Assembly: GCA_964034945.1 (NCBI GenBank)
Contig: OZ035962.1
Span: 74,229,597-74,293,596, forward strand
Length of the DNA stretch: 64,000 bases
Source of the DNA: Chrysopilus asiliformis
Taxonomy: Eukaryota; Arthropoda; Insecta; Diptera; Rhagionidae
Direction: 5' to 3'
A program made the translations under genes and the position numbers. Below are positions 1 to 11,210 of this stretch, piece by piece (the stretch's first letter is position 1; each line of letters opens with the position of its first letter). The notes under the pieces are model-generated. The model did no database searches. It worked only from the letters and a program-made list of their open reading frames with translations, and was not told where the DNA came from.

Positions 1-1406
1 ATCGTCCCACTGAACGCACTATTCGTGAAACCACCACCAAATTTCGAACTAATTTTACACTATTAGCGTGTGATTACACGAGGATTCACTTTGAGGCGGC
101 ACGTCTTTCCTCATTTTGTTGCCGTGTGCACACGGTTCGCCTTTTTCATTCGCTAAAATCTTTCGCCTTTTTGACATTAAGACATTGGGATGAAAATAAC
201 CTCAAAATTTAACTCAGTTGTAAAATGATTGCAGTGAAATTTGTTAAATTTAATGAAAATATGGATCATATATGGATCATATAATAATTGCAGTAACAAG
301 TTTATTATATGCTTCATCAGCAACGGCTTTATTTTTGTGCCAATCTGAAGAAGAAAACTCCGAATTTTCAGATGCGCACGACACCACAGCAAACAACGAA
401 ATGACCAATAAAAGCACAACGAGACACAAACCGGTTTGTAACCGATAATTTTAAGTGAATCTAAACTTCGTTCGCTCTTTTTGGTTTCCCTCCCCACTGC
501 GTCCCTCACCCTCATGAATGACGTGCCGCCTCAAAGTGAATCCTGGTGTAGACAGGCACTTAGACATTCATCCATCAGACAGAGTGCATACTGAGAATAT
601 TGCTGTAGTAGCAGAGAGTGTTCGTGAAGACCGTGATCAATTAATTTGTCGACGTTCTCAAGGTTTGGGCATCTCTTATGGAACGTTGTGGCGTAGTTTG
701 AAGCATGATCTTGGTTTAAAGGCGTATAAAATACCGCTCGTTCAAGAATTAAAGCCGGATAACCTTGGTTTACGTTTTAATTTCGGTTTATGGGCCTTGC
801 AACAGCTTAAAGTTGATCCTTTTTTTTATCGGAAAATTGTGTTTAGTGACGAAGCTCATTTTTGGTTAAACGGCTACGTTAACAAGCAAAATTGCCGTGT
901 TTGGGCCGATGAACAGCCAGAAGCAATCCAAGAGCTACCAATGCAACCCGAAAAATGCACTGTTTGGTGCGGTTTATAGGCATGCGGCAGTATTTCTTTA
1001 AAAATTCGGAAGGAGTGCGTGTTACTTGCCAAAAAATCAAGATATTGGTGTGGTTGACTTGTGGTTTCAACAGGATGGCATTACATGCCATACAGCTAAC
1101 GATACAATCGCTTTATTGAGGGAAACGTTCGATGAAAACATCATCTCAAGATATGGTCCTGTTAATTGGCCACCGAGATCTTGTGATCTGACACCATTGG
1201 ATTAAGTTTTGTGGGGATATGTGAAATCTCTTGTTTACGTCGATAAACCCGGAACGATTACAGCATTGGAAGCAAAGATAACCCGTGCTATTCGCGGAAT
1301 ACCGACCGATATGCTTGAAAGAGTGGTCGAAAATTGGACCCACAGACTGGACCATTTAAGAGTTAGTCGTGGGCAACATTTGAAGGGAATTATGTTTAAA
1401 CATTAA
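1..1406 (+). pseudogene. Tc1/mariner-family transposase pseudogene, 5' end outside window, interrupted by a MITE
   Basis: Cut-and-paste DDE/D transposase of the IS630-Tc1-mariner superfamily. Bases 2-65 encode the helix-turn-helix-side segment (TERTIRE.., FTLL), interrupted at 66-562 by a TTA-flanked MITE; removing the insert rejoins the reading frame exactly (FTLL/DIHPSDRVHTENIA). Residues then run through SYGTLWRSL, YRKIVFSDEAHFWLNGYVNK (first catalytic D), EKCTVWCGL up to about 976. There a stop/frameshift and an internal deletion (after a YFFKNSEGVRVT-like stretch) break it. Reading resumes near 1033 with WFQQDGITCHTA (second D), NWPPRSCDLTPLD (third D, 36 residues after the second) and a TAA at 1203-1205, then WGYVKSLVYVDKP to the family-like end HLKGIMFKH. 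Three independent lesions mean it cannot be active. The motifs are seen; the family call rests on known mariner-like proteins of insects. Confidence 0.9.
66..559. mobile_element. 494-bp MITE with TTA target-site duplication (PIF/Harbinger-like)
   Basis: It is flanked by TTA at 63-65 and 560-562. The ends are imperfect inverted repeats (GCGTGTGATTACACGAGG at left; complement of right end GTGCCTGTCTACACCAGG), followed by a perfect 24-bp inverted pair at 82-105 and 520-543. No coding capacity of its own was recognised. Its removal together with one TTA restores the surrounding transposase frame, which fixes the boundaries unusually well. Three-base TTA duplications are typical of PIF/Harbinger elements; superfamily placement is an inference. 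Confidence 0.85.
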
Positions 1407-1512
1407 ATGGCATGAACCAAACTAACAACTTAAATAAAGATTTTCCTCAATACATTCATTATTATGTGTTTTTAAAAAAAAAAACAGGAAGCTCTTATTG
1501 GATCACCCGTTA

Positions 1513-1862
1513 TAAGATAAATTGAATAGAATAATATTTCCCACAATTTTGTCTTTCATTCCTATCCGTTATTGAGATATTGAGTTTCATTAAAATTTAG
1601 AAAAAAGTTTCTCGAAAAAACTAACGATTTCTCGAAAAAATAGTTTAAAGGAGAATTAGAGATATAAAAATTTTCTATATTTTTGCTTTGTACCGTAAAT
1701 CGATATCTGTTCCGGTTATCGAGATATTTCATATTTTGTAAAAACAGAAATCATATTTTTATATAAGCTCTAATACATATTTTACTTGTAAGTTTGTAGT
1801 ATAAATTGCGCGAGAGTGTAGATTTTGTAAAGAAAGTCATGTGCTGTTCATATCAGATATTT
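1513..1862 (+). repeat. Dispersed AT-rich repeat K, copy 1 (5' part lost)
   Basis: It matches 3593-4052 and about 12480-13060. Shared landmarks in order: (TT)ACCGTTATCGAGATATT, CTCGAAAA tracts, a TACCGTAAATCGATATCT block, TTTTGTAAAA, and GTCATGTGCTGTTCA with CAGATATTTA. No ORF. The copy is cut at its 5' side by the mariner-like element. Nature unknown; possibly the tail of a non-autonomous rolling-circle element. Confidence 0.6.
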
Positions 1863-2271
1863 ATTATAACTTTTCACAATAATAATCTTCTATCATTAAT
1901 ACATTTTGAAGAAAAAATCGTTATATTTCATTGATTTTAATCTCATTCAAATTCCACATAACTTTAAATAAAGTGAAAGAATAGAAACGTGATTTTTACA
2001 TTTGCCGCTTATCAGTCTCTCAGATAAAAGAAATTATGTGAGAACTGTTGTAGTATTGCCGAGTAGCTTCATTAAGCGATAAATTGTGGCCCGTGACTTG
2101 CAAATCAGAAGAAAAAAAGTATCTTTAAAAACATCATTTTATGATTTGATTTTCTATCTACAGTTTTTTTCTTTCTACAGTACTTCTTTTGTATTTGATA
2201 TTGTAGAATTTTTTATATTTTATATTAATCTATATAATATATAATATTATATAATTTTATATATTAGGCTT
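1863..2271. other. AT-rich stretch, nothing recognised
   Basis: No ORF, repeat or RNA signature seen. It ends in a TA-rich run (TATAATATATAATATTATATAA) just before the next repeat, which may belong to that repeat's 5' end. Confidence 0.5.
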
Positions 2272-2576
2272 GTGTATTTGTCTGTCTGTCCGCTTAAAAC
2301 TCGAAAACCACTGATCTGACTCCGATGAAACTTCCAGGAGAGCTTTCTGGCATCACTATAACAACGAAAAGGAGTCAAAAATTCACTAAAACTCCTTTTA
2401 GAAGATATTTTCATTGTAAAGGGTGTATACGGTTAGAAAAATCTTGCCAATTGGCTTCCATAGCCTATTGGGAGCGCGAATGGTTTACAAATCGAGAAGT
2501 CCCATCGAGACGAAACTACGCGTTTTTCAGTAGTCTACCTACTAAAGTTGAAGACAGTAAATTTTTTTACGCATTT
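2272..2576 (+). repeat. Dispersed repeat with tRNA-like core and short GTCY tract
   Basis: It begins with GTCTGTCTGTCCGC, then about 2380-2510 matches 17826-17970 in inverted orientation. The shared block reads, on this strand, CTCCTTTTAGAAG, ATTTTCATTGTAAAGGGTGT, CCAATTGGCTTC, ATGGTTTAC, CGAGAAGTCCCAT. In the other copy the last part continues into a B-box-like GTTCGAGTCCC, suggesting a tRNA-related segment; here that box is degraded (CCCATCGAGACG). The 90-codon open frame over it (2325-2597) looks incidental. Confidence 0.5.
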
Positions 2577-3592
2577 GTTTTTATACCCGTATGGTGAAAC
2601 CAAAGGGTATATTAGATTTGCCTTACCGTTTGTAACGCCAAGATCCCGTTATCACACGCAAAAATGAATTACACCAGTGTGTTTAGAATGATAAAAACAT
2701 AACAAAAGCTATAATTGCCAATCTAACAATTATTGAAAACCCGTATGGTGATATTCGTATCAAAATTCGAACAGTTGTATCAAAATTCCACTTTGAAGTC
2801 AAACTTTCCAATAAGATTTTTTTAAATTTATTCCAATCGGATTTTGATGTATGGGAGTTTTATGTAGAATCATATTCTAAATAATTTTTGTTCTTGCACT
2901 TTTTTGATAAAATGCACCGTTTTTGAGATATTCGTAAAAATCGTTTTCGTTCGTATGGGGGGTACCCCCCCCCCTGGTACATTTTTGCTCATTAACGAAC
3001 TTAGCCTTGCATTTTACAAAAGACGAATCTGCGTAAAATTTCAAGCCTCTAGCTCAATCCGTGCGCCCGCAATCCGCGCCACAGACGGACGGACGGACAT
3101 GCTAAATTCAACTTTTTTTATCATTCTAAACACACTGGTGTAATTCGTTTTTTTTGTGTGATGACGGGATCTTGGCGTTACAAACGGTAAGGCAAAGTTA
3201 ATATACCCTTTGGTTTCACCACACGGGTATAAAAAATTGAATTTTGCATGTACAGATTCGTTTTTCGTAAAATGCGAGGCTAAGTTCGTTAATTGGCAAA
3301 AATGGACCATTAGGGGGGGGGGGTTCCCCCATACGAACGAAAACAATTTTTGCGCATATTTCAAAAACGGTGCATCTTATCAAAAAAGTGATGGAACAAA
3401 AGTCATTTAGGATATGATCCTTCATAAAACTTCCATACATCAAAATCCGATTGGAATCAATTTTAAAAAATCTTATTGGAAAGTTTGACTTCAAAGTGGA
3501 ATTTTGATACAACTGTTCGAATTTTGATACGAATATCACCATACGGGTTTTCAATAATTGCCAGATTAGCAATTATAGCTTTTGTTATGTTT
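2577..3592 (+). mobile_element. GTCY (mini-me/DINE-1-like) element, split by an inverted copy of itself
   Basis: Bases 2577-2692 are the start of the family (ATACCC..GGGTAT hairpin, TTGCCTTACCGTTTGTAACG, CCAGTGTGTTTAGAATGATA). Bases 3235-3592 are the remainder (GAATTTTGCATG .. TTTCGTAAAATGCGAGGC .. TTTTGTTATGTTTTA). Between them sits a reverse-orientation copy. The right half also has an internal deletion that removed its GTCY array (GCATGT joins ACAGATTCG) and carries a G11-12 run at about 3313-3323. Confidence 0.8.
2693..3234 (-). mobile_element. GTCY (mini-me/DINE-1-like) element nested in another copy
   Basis: Read on the minus strand it is a nearly complete family member: ATACCC(GTGT)GG..GGGTAT at the 3234 side, only a short GTCC run (about 3084-3100), then the TTTCGTAAA block, a C-run/G-run at about 2956-2974, and the end hairpin ATAATTGCC..GGCAATTAT-like at about 2711-2733. 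It is flanked by A-runs, so the exact break and any duplication are ambiguous by several bases. Confidence 0.8.
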
Positions 3593-4052
3593 TATATCTC
3601 AAGCCGCTATCGAGATATGTATATTCCGTTATTTTAGAAAAGTCAGTTTTTTTGCGATTATTTAAAAAAATAACGGGTTTTTGGTTATGTAATGTATGAG
3701 ATGGATTGAAGAAAATAATGTTTACCATAATTTTCTCTTTTACAGTTATATGCTATCTTTTACCGTTATCGAGATATTTAATAAAAATTTAAAAAAAATT
3801 TATTTTTGCGAAATGCTGTCAAACTAACAGGTTTTCGAAAAAAAATAGTGGCAGAATTAAAGGTATTAAAAATTTCTATGTTTTTTCCTTTTACTGTAAA
3901 TCGATATCTTTTACCGTTACCAAGATATTTTAGGTTTTGTAAAATAAAAATTATTTTTATGTAAACTAGTATTTTATTGGTCAGGTAAATTGTGCAGAAA
4001 CGTAGATATTGTATAAGACAGTCATGTGCTGTTCAAATCAGATATTTTAAAT
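3593..4052 (+). repeat. Dispersed AT-rich repeat K, copy 2
   Basis: It shares with the 12.5-13.1 kb copy the opening ATCTCAAGCCG(C/T)TATCGA, AACGGGTTTTTGG, AATGTATGAG and later TTACCGTTATCGAGATATT, TCGATATCTTTTACCGTTA and CATG(T)GCT blocks. Only short ORFs. It directly follows a GTCY element. Confidence 0.65.
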
Positions 4053-5599
4053 AAAAACCGGCCCACCTCCTCTCAGAAGTATGCACAATTATTAAATAAA
4101 AAATAGCCCATTTTTTTAATTTTGTCAAATTTTGCCCTGCTGGGTGTCCAAAACGAAACACTTGCTTATAAATGATTGTTTCTCAACTTATATATTTATA
4201 AAAACAAAATCAAATCGTTTTTATTTTGCAGCAGTATTTGGTTTTTCTTCTCATGGGGATTTTTTTTTGGAAATTCTCGTCAAACGTAATTTCGTGTTTA
4301 CTGGCTATAAAATTCTTTCGAGGGACTTTTGAAAATTGTCTCAAAACTATCGTCACTCGCTCGTAAACGTTCAACTTGTAACAAACACTTCATTAATTTA
4401 CACACTATTTAAAAAAAAGGACATTGACTCATCCATGATTTTTTCCCTTGTTAATCGGCATATGGGTGATAAACTATAATAAGTAATAGTGTGATTCACC
4501 CCTTTGAACGGAAATTAATTTGAGTGATTAAATCAGATTCATATGATTTGCTTTTCGTTTTATCAAAGCGTTCGAATTAAAAAATTACATAGTTTTGGCA
4601 TGATAATAAATAATTTGATGTCTTACAACACGTAATTTCTGAACTAGGCCCGTAATAAAAAATGATACCAGCTAAAGATAAGTATCGTAAATCAAAATAT
4701 ATTTAACGGCAATTTTTTTATTGTTACTAAGCGGACGTCAAACCAATTATTATTCCATTTTTATGAAAAAAAAGAGTAATTGCTTTAACCCCTTGCTTGC
4801 TTGATAAGCAACCAGTCACCTTCAGACAACACTGCGACTGTTGTTGCTCTTGACTGAGGTCTTGCTATGTATGGGATATTCACCATAAATTTCTTGCAAG
4901 GCCCATAATTACCACCCCGAAAAAAACAGTTTTTGAGAAATGGCTTATGGGCGTTTATCACGCCAATGTAAAATACTCTAGTCCACGCTAGCCATCCTTC
5001 TGGCAACCCGGTTAAAATTCCTGGTAAATGTGCATAAAAACTGTTCTCAATGTTAACTAGTATATATCCTGAAATAATATATACAAATCTATGACATAAA
5101 CGTATGAAAAATATGGAAAATTTCAAGGTAAAAAATCATAAAAGGTGTTTTTTGCTTATTTACCTCCGATTCTCATGCATGAAGTTTTTGTTAGTACAGT
5201 GTCTGATAGTAAGCAGACAGTACAAATTTATGTATTATGAAACCAAATTAAATAATAAATATATGAAAATATTGTTTTAGGCAACAATAAATTAAAGACA
5301 ACAATAAATCTTACAGAAAAAATTATTTTGTAATTTTTCTTTCATTTTCACGATTTGTATTCGATATGAGTTCTAAATTATTGTATTATTCAACTTTTGT
5401 ATTATTCGATATAGTAAAATTTCGTAGGATTTGTGATTATTTCCGCAAAAGTAAATTCAAAATATCTGCTGTGGACAGCACATTACTTTCTGATACAAAA
5501 TCTATTTTCCCACCCTAACCCGACAAATAAAATATTAGTTCACAAAAAACATCAATTTTTACTTTCCTCTGCCATAGAGGGCAATTATTTTATTCATAA
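4053..5599. other. Unassigned AT-rich region
   Basis: No repeat partner within the window was noticed. A minus-strand open frame at 4785-5126 (113 codons, TTG-started) covers a locally less AT-rich block; I do not recognise its product and see no splice or start context, so it is not called as a gene. Confidence 0.4.
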
Positions 5600-7261
5600 C
5601 TAGCTTGCATACCCGTCGTTGCCGGGTTAAGTTTTTTGCATAACTTTTAGAATACGAAGAAAACCGGAAACAACTTAAAAACTTTTGAGAAAAATCTTAT
5701 CCTTGCAGGGCTCTCCGTTGCGATTTAGTCTAACACCAAATTTGTGATCAGCGACCCCGAAAATTCCCTAATCCCAATTTTTCCAGTCAAAAACGGGAGA
5801 GGATATTCGCATTATCCTTATAGGACCTTTCGTTAGGATTTTTGAAATTGTGACACCAGTATAGGGATTCTGAGGGAACTGTCGATAATTATCGACAAGC
5901 GACTTATGTGCACATATTCAACTTTCTTTTAATTGTGTTGGTGGATACAGCACACTAATGCAGGTTTGACTTCCAATGCGATTTCCTTCACTCGGGTAAC
6001 ACTAATGGTTTGACGTCTGGAAATCTATTCCACATTTCCAACGTTTTTATCGACATTTCCAATGGATATCACTTGCTTTATGAGGTGGTGAAAACAGTGC
6101 GTTAGCGTAGAAGTTTAGCGCATACAAAACACCAAGAGCAGGCGATATTAAAATTTGATTAGGCATGTGCGGAGTCAACTTTTCAATTATTTCCACTGCC
6201 ACTGCCTGTGGAAGCCTATATATTTATATAAATCTACAAAACACATAAATATAAATCTACAAAACACATACATAAATTTAAAGTTTTTAAGCATACATAA
6301 ATTACGCTTTTTTACCTTTCTTCGGGTATCGGAAAAGGATCTGACGTGTCCCGTAGATTTCGTCTCATTATTCGCATTTGATTCCTCCTAAAGTAACAAT
6401 AAACGGGTACTGCGGAATTCATTGTCTTTGGTAAATTATTAAAAACACTATCTAAAGTTTTTCGCGGTACTTTTCGTTGTCCACTTCTCTCACATTTGCG
6501 GCTGTCAAATCGAGAATTTTTGGGTTACTTATTACACTTGCAACTTATAAATTCAATTCAATTCGATTATTTATTGATGCTATAGTATTAAGTATAAATT
6601 CAGTACAAACTTAATACCAATGATAAAGTGGTAAAATTCAGTCAAGAAATTCTAAATGACAAATTTAATATAATGAGAATGTATTTACACACATACCATT
6701 AGCATTGCAACTTATAAAATTCACATCGGGCAGGTAAAAAATTCTTCATCGCTGCGGATCTTCAAGAAAATTTCCTAACTTTAAAAAAATTCCCTCTTTT
6801 CGATATTCCACTGGCGATAAGTATCGATTATGCTCAGAATCGGTGTACAGATTCGTTATCAGCGACCCCTAAAACCTACTAATGCCATATTTTTTCCGGG
6901 AAAAATTCGGAAAAGGATATTTGCGTTATCCTTACAGGACCTTCCGTTTCTAATTTCAAAAATCTAACACCGTATTCGTGATCAGCAACCTCAAAAACCC
7001 CCGAGTGAAACTTTTCAGCCTCCTATTGAGCAGGATTCATGGCGAAAATCACGGTTTAAAAACACCCAAACCCCCTTTACCTCCCGTTTACCCCCTTTGG
7101 GGTAAAATTTCGGAAAACCCGACCTTAGTGAGCGCCTACGCGATGGTTGGGACATATTGTGAAAGTTTCAAGTCTCTAGCTTCAGGGGTTTGGGCTGGGC
7201 GTTGATGAGTCAGTCACTCAGTCACTCAGACAGGTTGAACGATTTTATATTTATATAGAGA
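5600..7261 (-). mobile_element. Non-autonomous Helitron-like element (1662 bp)
   Basis: On the minus strand it starts with TC (A|TCTCTATATAAATATAAAA at 7261) and ends with a short hairpin (ACCCGGCAACGACGGGT, 5611-5627), then GCAAG-CTAG followed by host T (5599). This is the 5'-TC, 3' hairpin plus CTRR, A/T-insertion signature of Helitrons. The same 3' end occurs at 50879-50902. It contains two or three diverged copies of a roughly 120-bp unit (GATCAGCGACC.., TTATCCTTACAGGACC) at 5741-5860 and 6850-7000, and apparently unrelated DNA between about 5900 and 6780, probably a secondary insertion. No Rep/helicase coding seen. Confidence 0.8.
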
Positions 7262-7510
7262 TGGAGACCGACTCGAGATCAGGGCGAATAAAAAATTTCT
7301 GATCAGTACAAAACCCGTTTCAGGCAAAATTATGAGGAAGTCTGTCTGTATGTCAGTATGTCCGTTTTACGTATCTTAAATGACTGAGCTAAATGAATTT
7401 TACTCGTAGTTTTCTATCAACTTTTGGAAAAGTAAAATTTAACCCTTCGTTGGTGCAGTGGAATATGACATACCTCGTCACAGTAATGAAGGGTTAAATT
7501 TACTAAAAAC
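7262..7510. repeat. Dispersed repeat J, copy 1 (fragment)
   Basis: It shares blocks with 39040-39400, 41935-42235 and 53740-53995: GACCGACTCG, TTTCTGATCAG, AAAATTATGAGGA, GTCYGT motifs, CGTATCTTAAAT, and GTAGTTTTCTATCAACTTTT. Non-coding. It abuts the Helitron 5' end. The GTCTGT..GTCCG block suggests another non-autonomous GTCY-bearing family. Confidence 0.6.
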
Positions 7511-7539
7511 TACCCAAGCGACAGTAATGAAATTTCACA

Positions 7540-8046
7540 CACATGTTTGGTCATTCAATGGCTTAGTTCTGTTCACTTTTGGTGAAACTCCGTTGGATTT
7601 TGATGTATAGATGAGTTATGTAAAGTCATATTCTGAACACTTTTTACTTTTATAAAGTTTTCAACGCGACTTACCGTTTTCGAGAAAATCGCAAAAAACG
7701 GTGCCGTTTGTGGGAGGGGAGGGGGGAGGGGTGAGGAGAGGGGAGGAGAGGTGAGGAGTGGTGAGGGGGGTGAGGAGAGGGGAGGAGAGAAGAAATGGTA
7801 CGATTTTGCCCGTTTAAAATTTCGCTTCCTATGTACTTGAAGTACAACTGTTCAAAACTTCAAGCATCTTGCCTAATCCTTCCGAAAGTTATTGTGTTCA
7901 CGGTCAGGTGGACAGATAGTCGGACATGCAGAAATTAAAATATTTTTTCATACGAAACAGCCTGGTGTAGTTAAATTTTGTGGCCTACGATTGGTTCGAT
8001 GCGTTACAAACGTTATATTTAATATAGTTCTCATATAGGGTACAAA
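7540..8046 (-). repeat. Old relative of the GTCY element with a polypurine expansion
   Basis: It aligns loosely to the reverse orientation of the GTCY family: TTGGATTTTGATGTAT, AAATCGCAAAAAACGGT, ACTTCAAG, GGACATGCAGAAATTAAAAT, GGTGTAGTTAAATTT, GCGTTACAAACG. At 7708-7797, where other copies carry a GGGGGGTACCCCCC-like block, this copy has a nearly uninterrupted G/A tract. Confidence 0.55.
7708..7797 (+). repeat. G-rich polypurine tract
   Basis: About 90 bases of mixed GGGGAGG, GGTGAGG and GGAGAGG units with almost no pyrimidine except T in GTG. It has several runs of four or more G, so G-quadruplex or triplex structure is possible. It is embedded in the old GTCY-element relative. Confidence 0.8.
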
Positions 8047-10292
8047 AAATTAGTATTGTTGTTTTGAAAATTTTATATTTTATTAAAACATGAAAGTTAC
8101 ACTTATGTTTGTCCGGTTTGGATAATCTTAATGTTTATTTCTACTCTTACATACATTATAGTCCTAGCGCACTTAAGATCAAATGGCCTTAAAATTGTAT
8201 AAATGTGAGAAATAGATAGACTCATTGGCGGAAAAGAGATCAAACTATGACATGAAAACTGCGCGAAAAGTTGGGCGGAGAAAAATGTTTTGCATTTCCT
8301 CTGCTTACTCAATTGAATTGAAAAATTATACCGAAAACATTTTTCGAACAGAGTGGCGCTAAATTTAAAATTTAAACTTTTTGTCACAGTTATCGAAAAA
8401 AACTATTTCTATATTATATTAGACGAATTAAGAAGAATATTTAATTTTTCTATGGGTTTATTCGCCGAAAAATTGATGTCAAAAGTTGGTCTTAAAACTT
8501 AGGAGCACGAATTTAAAAAGACAAACGTAAACTTTTAGCGCATTGGTTTTAAATTCGAGAACTTGCGTCAATTTTAAGTTCAATGTTGGTCTGAAGTTTC
8601 TTCTAATAAGTGTATTTATCTTTCTCTTACCAGAGGGAAATCACCATGTACCATTTTAAGCTTAATTTTGAGACCATTTGATCTCAGGTGGGATAGGGCA
8701 ATAAGAGAAATAACTTTTTTATTCAAAGGCTAATTAAAATCTTAATCAAAGCATCTTTGAATCAATATTTTAAATTCAATCAATTATTGAAAAATTTAAA
8801 ATGATTAATTAATATTTTCATTTTCATCGTAATATAGTACCTACTAATTAGTAATGAGCTGCCAACTGAATTTTTTTTATATGTGATAACGAATCTGATC
8901 TAAATTCAAAGTTGTGGTAAGTGAAATCAATATATGAGCCCTGAACCCTTTCTGTAAATATCATTTAACGTTTTCATGTCAAGTGATTTTCTTTGTAGGC
9001 ATTTATTTAACCAGTGTTCTTTACACGCGATATTTGTGTACATATGTACCAGTAGCAAAGATCTTATCGAATTGCGAATACACAACTAAATCCTTTTGTG
9101 TATAAAATTTAAATGGAATTCAGTTTAATATGAAACTACAATATTTGCATATGTGGGTTAAAGGCAAATTGTAAAGGGTTCAAGTATTAAAAAACTTAAT
9201 TTGTCATTTAAAATGTTTTAAATTCTTGCAGGCGATAAGACCACAAAAGTTTAAGTTGAATAGCAATTCTCTAAATTCCTAAGTGACATGTATCCTTCCT
9301 TGCTGTCGGTTTCTGCCTCAGTATGCCAGTTCTAACAATAAACCCATTCGAAATGTAATATGATATGACGGGTTAATGTTTGGAACTTTGAAGCAATCAG
9401 CTGTACCCAAATTCTCATTCCCTCCGGTATCACTTTTGTAGAAAACTGAAAATTTAATATTAAAGTGAGGTAAACTAAATGCAAAATATATGGTTGAAAA
9501 GGGGGTTCCAAAGATATTGGCGGGGGGAGTTAGTCAGAATATGTTGATATGTTGCACAAACCTTTTATATAATATGTATATATGTAAATTCACATCATGT
9601 GAAAATGTACATATTATATACATAGTACAATGAAATTCAGTTTAACATGGTAAAAATGATGCAGCCCGTGCTGTGCATAGGCTTTAATTAAAATGCAAAT
9701 GTGAACTAGTTTCAAATCATGCATATGCAAGTAAGAGGAATGCATGCATGCAATGCAATAGAATTTACAAGTTGTGATAAGACGTAGACTTGTAAACTTT
9801 CACAAGTTACACTCGGAAATATTATTTTCCTTTTTGAAGAAATCCTCTATACAAGAATTTCTCATTTTTAATAGACATAAACAAATTCATACAATAGACG
9901 TTTGGTTGGTATGAACATTTTTTTTTATCAACGGAAAAAGAAAAATTGAAAAATGAACATATTTGAAATCAAGTTAATTCAATTGAATACAAAACATACA
10001 CCATCTGGTGGATAAATGGCACGAGAGTAAAAAGCGTTGCTAGAATTATTTTTCTATTATGAGAATATTTTTATTTCAATGATATGAGAAAATAAGTTTA
10101 CTAAAATTGTGAATGGAAAATTACCGAACTATATGAGGTTCAAAAATCTCTAACTCAACCCATTAACATATTTTCGTTATTCAGAAAGATTTAGCATTGA
10201 AGACCTAAATGCTAACGCAACGGTCGAATGGCGGTTGCATAATCTAATATATGGTCCGTGTGTTTTATTTTAAAATTTTCTTTTTCTTTACA
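8047..10292. other. AT-rich region, no gene seen
   Basis: Only short chance ORFs and local TA-rich palindromes (for example around 9565-9625). No TIR or tandem structure recognised. Confidence 0.5.
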
Positions 10293-10294
10293 TA

Positions 10295-10612
10295 CAGTAG
10301 AATCCCGATAATTCGTATTTCAAGGGACCAGCAAATTCATACGAATTAGCGGGATATACGAATTATCGGGGTACGAATTATCGGGATTTTTTCAAGGGAC
10401 CAGCAAATTCATACGAATTAGCGGGATATACGAATTATCGGGGTACGAATTATCGGGATTTTTTTCAAGGGACCAGCAAATTCATACGAATTAGCGGGAT
10501 ATACGAATTATCGGGGTACGAATTATCGGGTTTTTTTTCAAGGGACCAGCAAATTCATACGAATTAGCGGGATATACGAATTATCGGGGTACGAATTATC
10601 GGGATTCTACTG
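10295..10612 (+). mobile_element. pogo-type MITE expanded to four internal units
   Basis: TIRs are CAGTAGAATCCCGATAATTC and its complement, flanked by TA on both sides, as in pogo/Tigger elements. The interior holds four units starting CAAGGGACCAGC at about 10321, 10393, 10466 and 10539 (period 72-73 bp). The two other copies in the window (41545-41629, 59445-59529) have one unit and are only 85 bp long. Confidence 0.85.
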
Positions 10613-11210
10613 TACAAGCATTCCTCACTTCATGACGTGTTTGGGCGGGCGAAAATTTCGTGATTTTGCGTCGTATATCCATGTTTTTTACTTTTTTAAA
10701 ATCCTTTTTATGTGTATACTCATATTATGGTTATGATTACACTCCATATATCCTTTCGCATCGAAAAACCACTGAAGTTTTTTTCGCCAAATTTTAAGTG
10801 TTACCCCTTAGTTCTAGATAACAGGCTCTAATAAGTCTGTTCCCTTTGAACGTTAAAATTTTAATACAAATTAGTATTGTTTTCGTGAATTTCGATTTCA
10901 GCAGATTAAGAGATTCACCACGGTGTATTCATCTGACTGCACTTACTCACAATTGTCAAATTTGTTTGTTTTTCGTTATTTGATTTTTTCGGAAATTATG
11001 AAAATTATCCAAAAAAAAAATCGTGTAAAAACACATATTGTGGATCTTGAAAAACATGGAAATAGTTTTGTGTCTCTGAAGAATGGATTTCTGCACTATT
11101 CAGACTGCTTGAAATGAACGTGATATAAAAAAAATGCTGTATAAAAACAAAATCGACGGTTTTTAACATACACGATATCCTTTTACTTTCTTATACGTAG
11201 AATAATAAAG
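10613..11210. other. Unassigned AT-rich region
   Basis: It contains a 64-codon ORF (10923-11117) with no recognisable product. Nothing else seen. Confidence 0.4.

Larger units (their letters stand above)
1..1512 (+). mobile_element. Tc1/mariner-like element, left end missing
   Basis: This is the body of the element carrying the transposase pseudogene. The right terminal inverted repeat is readable just before 1512: its complement begins TAACGGGTGATCC and it abuts TATA, consistent with a TA target site. The left terminal repeat lies before base 1. The element landed inside an older dispersed repeat, because sequence matching that repeat resumes immediately at 1513. Confidence 0.8.

Noticed and set aside
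177..515. 112-codon minus-strand ORF
   Set aside because: Lies inside the TTA-flanked MITE; no domain, and the element's removal restores another gene on the opposite strand.
3216..3572. Repeated ORFs containing FEI.(A/V)KI(V)FVRMG..PP at 2904, 3041, 18192, 28600 and 55225
   Set aside because: They recur only because the GTCY element recurs; frames break in different copies, so no selection for coding is evident.
4785..5126. 113-codon minus-strand ORF
   Set aside because: TTG start, no recognisable domain, no supporting exon. Might deserve a protein search but not a gene call.
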